Source: Stieleria magnilauensis (GTDB taxonomy: Bacteria > Planctomycetota > Planctomycetia > Pirellulales > Pirellulaceae). From it: 64,000 nucleotides of DNA. The stretch is taken from positions 5,740,394-5,804,393 of the forward strand of contig CP036432.1 of assembly GCA_007753675.1 (NCBI GenBank). The letters run 5' to 3'. A model generated the notes under the pieces. The model was not told where the DNA came from. It did no database searches and saw only the letters and a program-made list of their open reading frames with translations. The position numbers and the translations under genes are program-made. Below, piece by piece: positions 59,753 through 64,000 of the stretch. The number at the start of each line of letters is the position of its first letter. Within the stretch, counting starts at the first letter, position 1.

Positions 59753-60334
59753 TCATCTCCACCCCAGTCGCTCAAGCTCGTCCCGCAATTCTCGCCGTGC
59801 CCGGTTCAACCTTGAGCCTACGGTACCTTCAGGGATGTCCATGATCTCGGCGATCTCTGCATAGGAGAGTTCCTGTACTTTCTTCAGCGTCAATACCGCA
59901 CGCAGTTCTGGCTCAAGCTTGGCAAGTCCAGTCTCCAGCATCTCGGCATCTTCTAAGCGAAGCCCACTTTGACTCATTTGGGATTCCGGTTCATGGCGAA
60001 TCGTGTCGACGTTATCTCTCTTGCGACGTCGCAAAAATTGCAACGCCTCATTCGTCGCCACACGGTAAATCCACGTTTCCAAACTTGATCCGCCACTGAA
60101 GCGATCAAGTTTGCGAAAGATCCGCATGAACGCCAACTGCATCGCATCATCGGCGTCCTGGCGACCCACCATGCGAACCATCAGCGCAAAAACGCGACCG
60201 CTGCAACGCTCGTACAGCCGACCCATCGCATCATGGTCCCCGTCGATGCATTCGCGGATCAATGCGGCGGTTGCAGCGGCATCAACCGCCGGCCTCCCCG
60301 ACTGTTGCTCGTTCGTAATGCGTGGATTACTCAA
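59753..60334 (-). CDS. ECF RNA polymerase sigma factor
   Basis: This ~193-residue protein has sigma region 2 (YERCSGRVFALMVRMVGRQDADDAMQLAFMRIFRKLDRFSGGSSLETWIYRVATNEALQFLRRRKRD) and region 4 (LKKVQELSYAEIAEIMDIPEGTVGSRLNRARRELRDELERLG). It lacks a visible ATG; a TTG at 60334 (LSNPRITNEQQ) is the best candidate, while the open frame extends to 60493. No anti-sigma gene is adjacent. It is divergent from the exported gene at 60484 and may direct it. It could be the target of the SpoIIE-type phosphatase pathway, which is speculation. Confidence 0.88.
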   Translation of the reverse strand: MSNPRITNEQQSGRPAVDAAATAALIRECIDGDHDAMGRLYERCSGRVFALMVRMVGRQDADDAMQLAFMRIFRKLDRFSGGSSLETWIYRVATNEALQFLRRRKRDNVDTIRHEPESQMSQSGLRLEDAEMLETGLAKLEPELRAVLTLKKVQELSYAEIAEIMDIPEGTVGSRLNRARRELRDELERLGWR

Positions 60335-60483
60335 TAAATTGCGTCTCCGGCGTACACAGCAGCAAAATGAGGAAATCCGGGCTTTTTCGTGAAGGACGCA
60401 ACATCGCCCAGCATCGAATTCAGCGAGTGAGAATGAGACCTCACCAAAACATCCCCTGGTTTTCCAACAAAGGAACCCCGCAA

Positions 60484-61053
60484 ATGAGTACAAAACCGTT
60501 CGGAATCGCTGCGCTGACCCTGGCCGCTATGTTCACCTTTGGATCGCTGGCTGCCCAGCCCGCGTCGGCACAAGGCAGCAAGACTCGCTCGACCGTCGAG
60601 CGACGGCAAAGTCCCGGAAAGGGTTTCTGGGCCAATCAGCGAACGTCGCGCAATATCCAACATGCCCGCGATTACTCGCGAAGCATCGGAAGCTACACAA
60701 CCCAGGCGCCGGTGATCAACCCTGCGATCACGCACGCTGAATCGCAAATGCTGGGCATGCAACTCCAGGGGATCCAACGCGACATGGGCATCGTTCGCGA
60801 GGTGTACGTCGATAACCCGCAAGTCGTCGAGCAGGTCAAAGTCATCGACAACAAGCTCGCGGCAGCCTCGGAAACTCAAAAGATGCTGCACATGGAATGC
60901 TGCAAGGAAACCCCCGACGGCAAGATTTGCGGCGACATGGCCACGAAGTTGACGACCGCGCTGGACGAGATCAGGAAAGATCACGCCAAGTTGATGAAGA
61001 TGACCGGCGACGACAAGCACGAAGGACACGCAGCACCCGATGCTAGCGAGTGA
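60484..61053 (+). CDS. exported helical protein, unknown function
   Basis: A 189-residue protein with a signal peptide (KPFGIAALTLAAMFTFGSLAAQPASAQGS). The mature part is helical, with QLQGIQRDMGIVREVYVDNPQVVEQVKVIDNKLAAASETQKMLHMECCKETPDGKICGDMATKLTTALDEIRKDHAKLMKM. A CC pair and one further Cys might bind a metal. The tail is HEGHAAPDASE. I recognise no family; it resembles Spy/CpxP only in being a small helical exported protein. It lies opposite the sigma-factor gene. Confidence 0.65.
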   Translation: MSTKPFGIAALTLAAMFTFGSLAAQPASAQGSKTRSTVERRQSPGKGFWANQRTSRNIQHARDYSRSIGSYTTQAPVINPAITHAESQMLGMQLQGIQRDMGIVREVYVDNPQVVEQVKVIDNKLAAASETQKMLHMECCKETPDGKICGDMATKLTTALDEIRKDHAKLMKMTGDDKHEGHAAPDASE

Positions 61054-61281
61054 TTTCGCAGCAGGCATGGCGTTCACGCACTTTCGTTGCATCCGTGCTC
61101 GCTTGATTTGATCGAGATTCAAAGGAATTGGCCGCCAAGTTTGTAATAAAACCAGTTCACGCGACCGAGAACATCGCTTGGACTGGGTTTTCATTCGTGC
61201 AGTAGCGCGGTTGCTTTGCGTAACTTACCGACCCGGTCGCCTCCCTAACGTCCCAATCCTCACGAAGGTCACAGTTTAAAT
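61054..61281. other. intergenic stretch before the Met-rich gene
   Basis: No gene or strong hairpin seen. The operator lies at its end (61282-61298). Confidence 0.5.
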
Positions 61282-61298
61282 ATACCCGCACTGGGTAT
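61282..61298. promoter_or_regulatory. CsoR-type operator upstream of the Met-rich gene
   Basis: ATACCCGCACTGGGTAT is a perfect 6+6 palindrome with a 5-base centre, 68 bases upstream of the start codon. Confidence 0.82.
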
Positions 61299-61365
61299 CA
61301 AGGGCAGGTGCCTGCCGTCGCGCTTCCCCTCCCAATACAGCCAACTAGGCTCCGAGGTCCAAGAA

Positions 61366-62313
61366 ATGTTCACCCAACGTACACTGTCACTTGTCTCATT
61401 CGCTTGCGTGGCACTGATCGCGCTGTTGACAAGCGTCTCTTCCGTCGCACAAACGACTGGCGACACGCAAGCAAATCACTCCGATACGCCACCAGCCAAA
61501 GCAGAAGGCGGTGATCTCGCGTCGGAATTGCAAGCCCTGCGATTGAAAGTGGGGCAACTGGAAGCGGCTCTCAAGGCACAGCACCAAGCCCGTTACGCAA
61601 CCGACGGTTCCATGCCGAGCATGTCGAGTAACAAAGCGATGGGTGGAATGAAGAACATGGGCAGTATGAAAAGCATGTCCCAGGACGCCAATGATTCGAG
61701 CGAGTCCGGCGGCATGTCGATGGGCTCTGGCGGCATGGGAATGGGGACGATGGGCGGCATGAAAAACATGTCTCAGGATTCCGGCAGCCAATCGTCCGGC
61801 ATGGGAAAGGGCATGATGAGCAAAGGCATGGGCGGCATGGGGACGATGTCGATGATGAAAGGCAAGAAAGGAATGATGGGCATGGGAATGATGGGAATGA
61901 ACCCCGCCATGAAATCGGATTCGATGGCCGGGATGGAGATGCCGTCCGCCTTACCTGGATTTCCAGGGGCATCGCATCTTTATCACATCGGCCAGACTGG
62001 ATTCTTCCTCGATCATCCCGAACACATCACGCTGACCGACCAGCAGCAAAAGAAGCTGAACACGATCAAGGAATCCTCGTTGCTGGCGACTTCCACCTCG
62101 GAGCGCAAAATCGCTGAAGCCGAACAGGAACTGTGGGTACTGACCGCCGCTGACCAGCCAGATATCAGCAAGATCGAAGCCAAGGTAAAGGAAATCGCCA
62201 GCCTGACCGTTAACAACCGCATCGAGTTCATCCGTGCCGTCGGAAACGCTGCCGATATTCTGACCGAGGATCAACGCCAAACACTTGTCGGGATTGCGAC
62301 GGACAACAACTAG
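61366..62313 (+). CDS. Met-rich exported protein with a Spy/CpxP-like (LTxxQ) domain
   Basis: This 315-residue protein has a signal peptide (LSLVSFACVALIALLTSVSSVAQ), a short coiled coil (ASELQALRLKVGQLEAALKAQ), then about 110 residues dominated by GM repeats (KGMMSKGMGGMGTMSMMKGKK). The C-terminal ~120 residues are helical with LTDQQQKKLNTIKES and LTEDQRQTL, the LTxxQ motifs of Spy/CpxP. Met-rich segments bind Cu(I)/Ag(I), as in CusF or CopA-type proteins. It should be a periplasmic metal buffer and chaperone. A perfect CsoR-type operator precedes it. Confidence 0.82.
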   Translation: MFTQRTLSLVSFACVALIALLTSVSSVAQTTGDTQANHSDTPPAKAEGGDLASELQALRLKVGQLEAALKAQHQARYATDGSMPSMSSNKAMGGMKNMGSMKSMSQDANDSSESGGMSMGSGGMGMGTMGGMKNMSQDSGSQSSGMGKGMMSKGMGGMGTMSMMKGKKGMMGMGMMGMNPAMKSDSMAGMEMPSALPGFPGASHLYHIGQTGFFLDHPEHITLTDQQQKKLNTIKESSLLATSTSERKIAEAEQELWVLTAADQPDISKIEAKVKEIASLTVNNRIEFIRAVGNAADILTEDQRQTLVGIATDNN

Positions 62314-62368
62314 CGGCAACTGGCAATCTGCAATGCAAACTTTACGAGGCTTTCACTCGAGATACTCC

Positions 62369-63059
62369 ATGGCTATCGAACCGTCCGGTGACATCTTTGA
62401 GCAATCCCTCCTTCGACTCAATCACGCGGCGGAGTTCGCAAACATCGAGAGCGAGTCTCTTGAACGGTTGCGACACCCCAAGTCGATCCTGCAAGTTTCC
62501 ATTCCCATCCGGATGGACGACGGATCACTACGAGTGTTTGAAGGTTACCGCGTTCGACACGATGATACGCGCGGCCCAACCAAGGGTGGCATTCGGTTCC
62601 ATCCGGATATTCATCTGGGCGAAGTTAAAGCACTCGCGTTCTGGATGTCGTGCAAATGTGCGGTCGCAGGCATCCCGTTCGGCGGCGGAAAGGGTGATTG
62701 CACCGGTGATCGTCGAGGTTGCCAACGGGCCGACATCGACGGATGCCGATGTGATTCTGAATGCCAAGCAGACACTGGTGGTGCCGGACATCCTGGCAAA
62801 CGCGGGTGGCGTGACGGTCAGCTATTTTGAATGGACACAGAACCGAGCCGGTTACTGCTGGACCGTTGATGAGGTTCACGAGCGTCTGCATCAGATCATG
62901 ACGCGTGAGTTCAACACCATCTATGAGCTGATGACAACGAATCAAATCGACATGCGAACTTCGGCGTACACGCACGCGTTCAATCGCATTGGCAATGCGA
63001 TTGAAGCGCAAGGCACGGAGCGTTTCTTTTCGTCTGAGCATGCGGTGCAAGGCCGTTAA
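62369..63059 (+). pseudogene. gdhA: glutamate/leucine dehydrogenase-type gene with internal deletion and frameshift
   Basis: The N-terminal part (62369 to about 62690) reads FEQSLLRLNHAAEFANIESESLERLRHPKSILQVSIPIRMDDGS ... RVRH-DDTRGPTKGGIRFHPDIHLGEVKALAFWMSCKCAVAGIPFGGGKG. That contains the catalytic GGxRxH region. The sequence then jumps, in another frame, to VIVEVANGPTSTDADVIL ... DILANAGGVTVSYFEWTQN, near the end of the NAD(P)-binding domain. About 180 residues in the middle, including the catalytic Asp region, are missing. It lies just beyond the copper cluster and is not functional. Confidence 0.88.
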
Positions 63060-63383
63060 CGGCCTGCGAACTCACTTGCGATACAGCCGGGGACGCCGGC
63101 AAGCAGCCAAGTTTTCAAGTGATCATATTGACCGCTCCCTGGATCATGAACGTATGAAGACACTAAGCGTTTGATCCAGATTGGTCAAACGAGACGGCCA
63201 ATCAATCGGCATGACCAGCAGGCTCGCCCTATGTTTCGGCGAATCCGTGATCTCAGCGTGAAGGAACCATGTGAAACACGCATCCAAATGGATGAAAGCG
63301 TGGCACTTGCATTGCAGACCGCCACGCTTGTTTACGCACTGGCCCGAACGGGCCTTCACGTTCCTTTCAAAAGGCGATTTCAA
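63060..63383. other. intergenic stretch
   Basis: No convincing gene. The long frame that continues into the next gene has no protein-like sequence before the signal peptide at 63384. Confidence 0.5.
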
Positions 63384-63788
63384 ATGAAGAACGCATCAAA
63401 ACTGAAGATAATGGCTGGCTTAGTTGTAGTAGCCGCAGCGATTTCATGGTCCTCACCCGCAATGGCTAGTGGCGGTCATGGGGGTGGAGGTCATGCAAGT
63501 GGCAGTCATGTGGGAAGTGGACATGGCTACGGAGGCCACGGCAGTTTCAGCCATGGCGGATACGGACACGGGGGTTACGGCCATGGATACAGGGGCTACG
63601 GGCACGGAGCCAGCTACTACGGAACCGGGCTTGGCTATGGAGTGGGTTACAGTGGCATTGGCTACGGCGGCTTTGGCTATGGCAGCTACTATCCCAGCTA
63701 CACCCCAACCTATTCCAGCTACCGACCGGCGCTCGTTACCCCTCGCCGAGTACTGCATCGTCGCGTACGGTCGGGGTGCGGTTACTGA
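63384..63788 (+). CDS. Gly/His/Tyr-rich exported protein
   Basis: This 134-residue protein has a signal peptide (KLKIMAGLVVVAAAISWSSPAMAS) and then a low-complexity region of GGH, GHG and GYG repeats with at least 16 His. It ends RRVRSGCGY. It may bind metals or be a surface or matrix protein; no family is recognisable. A hairpin (GCCCCATCGC ... GCGATGGGGC) about 35 bases after the stop is a possible terminator. It is separate from the copper cluster but may share metal function. Confidence 0.7.
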   Translation: MKNASKLKIMAGLVVVAAAISWSSPAMASGGHGGGGHASGSHVGSGHGYGGHGSFSHGGYGHGGYGHGYRGYGHGASYYGTGLGYGVGYSGIGYGGFGYGSYYPSYTPTYSSYRPALVTPRRVLHRRVRSGCGY

Positions 63789-63820
63789 TCCGTGGCCTGT
63801 AGGGAGGTTATCCAAGTCTG

Positions 63821-63847
63821 GTTGCCCCATCGCACTCCGCGATGGGG
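63821..63847 (+). terminator. probable terminator hairpin after the Gly-rich gene
   Basis: The stem GCCCCATCGC/GCGATGGGGC with a short loop is strong but lacks a clear T run, so it may act in either direction or only partly. Confidence 0.45.
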
Positions 63848-64000
63848 CTGCTTCGTCCAAGATGTTGCTGGACTCTGCATCGGATTTGCCACTTGAATCG
63901 CGGCATCCGATCTGCTTGCCAGTCTTCGTCGATGGCGACAATAAATCGGTTCCGCACGCCAGTCTCACTAACGCGGTTTCGATGACACTGGATGTGGTTG

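Noticed and set aside
60331-61194. A 287-residue minus-strand frame opposite the exported gene at 60484
   Set aside because: It has no recognisable domain and is antisense to a gene with a good signal peptide; it is a shadow.
63862-64000. An open frame from ATG at 63862 to the window end
   Set aside because: Only 46 codons are visible, with no motif or ribosome-binding site, so it cannot be supported.

Overview
The window looks like a chromosomal accessory region of a planctomycete, most likely from the Rhodopirellula/Pirellulaceae side of the phylum. The reasons are indirect: a secreted arylsulfatase and an agarase-like hydrolase, tRNA genes without an encoded CCA end, YHS/heavy-metal-binding domain proteins typical of that group, and a short palindromic repeat that I recall as frequent in Rhodopirellula. 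No rRNA or housekeeping marker is present, so the assignment is an inference.

Region 1 (1-18.6 kb, almost all on the minus strand) is an RNA-repair and tRNA island. It contains the end of a macro-domain gene, a phosphatase, a HIT-PLD-helicase gene (damaged), an ARPP-1-like protein, a Ro60/TROVE protein, a candidate Y RNA placed directly in front of the Ro60 gene, an HD-domain protein, an endonuclease V homologue, a slipin (SPFH) gene broken by an insertion sequence, and a dense array of about 32 tRNA-like genes (6.3-16.0 kb). The array covers 17 amino acids; I found no Thr, Trp or Tyr tRNA. Several members are aberrant: mismatched acceptor stems, a missing D-arm, an enlarged D-loop and truncations. 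Between the tRNAs lie palindromic elements of at least three sequence families. One family also forms the ends of a small element that carries a four-helix-bundle (23S intervening-sequence type, bAvd-like) gene, present twice. A tyrosine-phosphatase fragment and a sulfatase close the region.

Region 2 (18.6-31.3 kb) is a patchwork of transferred and broken genes: a truncated HNH gene, an internally deleted serine recombinase, an IS66 element that cut off a hypothetical gene, an intact DUF2924/serine-recombinase cassette, a large secreted lipoprotein with a likely beta-propeller fold, and an agarase-like enzyme. It ends at a 3' tRNA fragment followed by its terminator, a likely integration scar.

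Region 3 (31.5-43.6 kb) begins with a copper P-type ATPase under a CsoR-like operator. A truncated restriction-endonuclease-like gene and a translationally coupled pair, a HEAT-like repeat protein plus a PD-(D/E)xK nuclease, follow; the pair is a candidate undescribed defence system. Next comes a thiamine-binding-type protein and an arsC gene split by an IS3-family element that is itself split by a second copy of the ISAs1-family element seen in the slipin gene. Both insertion levels have clean target duplications.

Region 4 (43.8-62.3 kb) is a copper/silver resistance cluster: TolC-like proteins, a multicopper oxidase, CsoR, a SpoIIE-type phosphatase, a protein with four metal-binding repeats, a CusA-type RND pump, a CusB-type adaptor, a Cys-rich exported protein, an ECF sigma factor and a Met-rich Spy/CpxP-like protein. 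Four 17-bp palindromes of the form ATACC-N7-GGTAT lie in front of copA, the first tolC, the divergent Cys-rich/second tolC pair and the Met-rich gene, and define a probable CsoR regulon. The window ends with a deleted glutamate-dehydrogenase pseudogene and a Gly/His/Tyr-rich exported protein.
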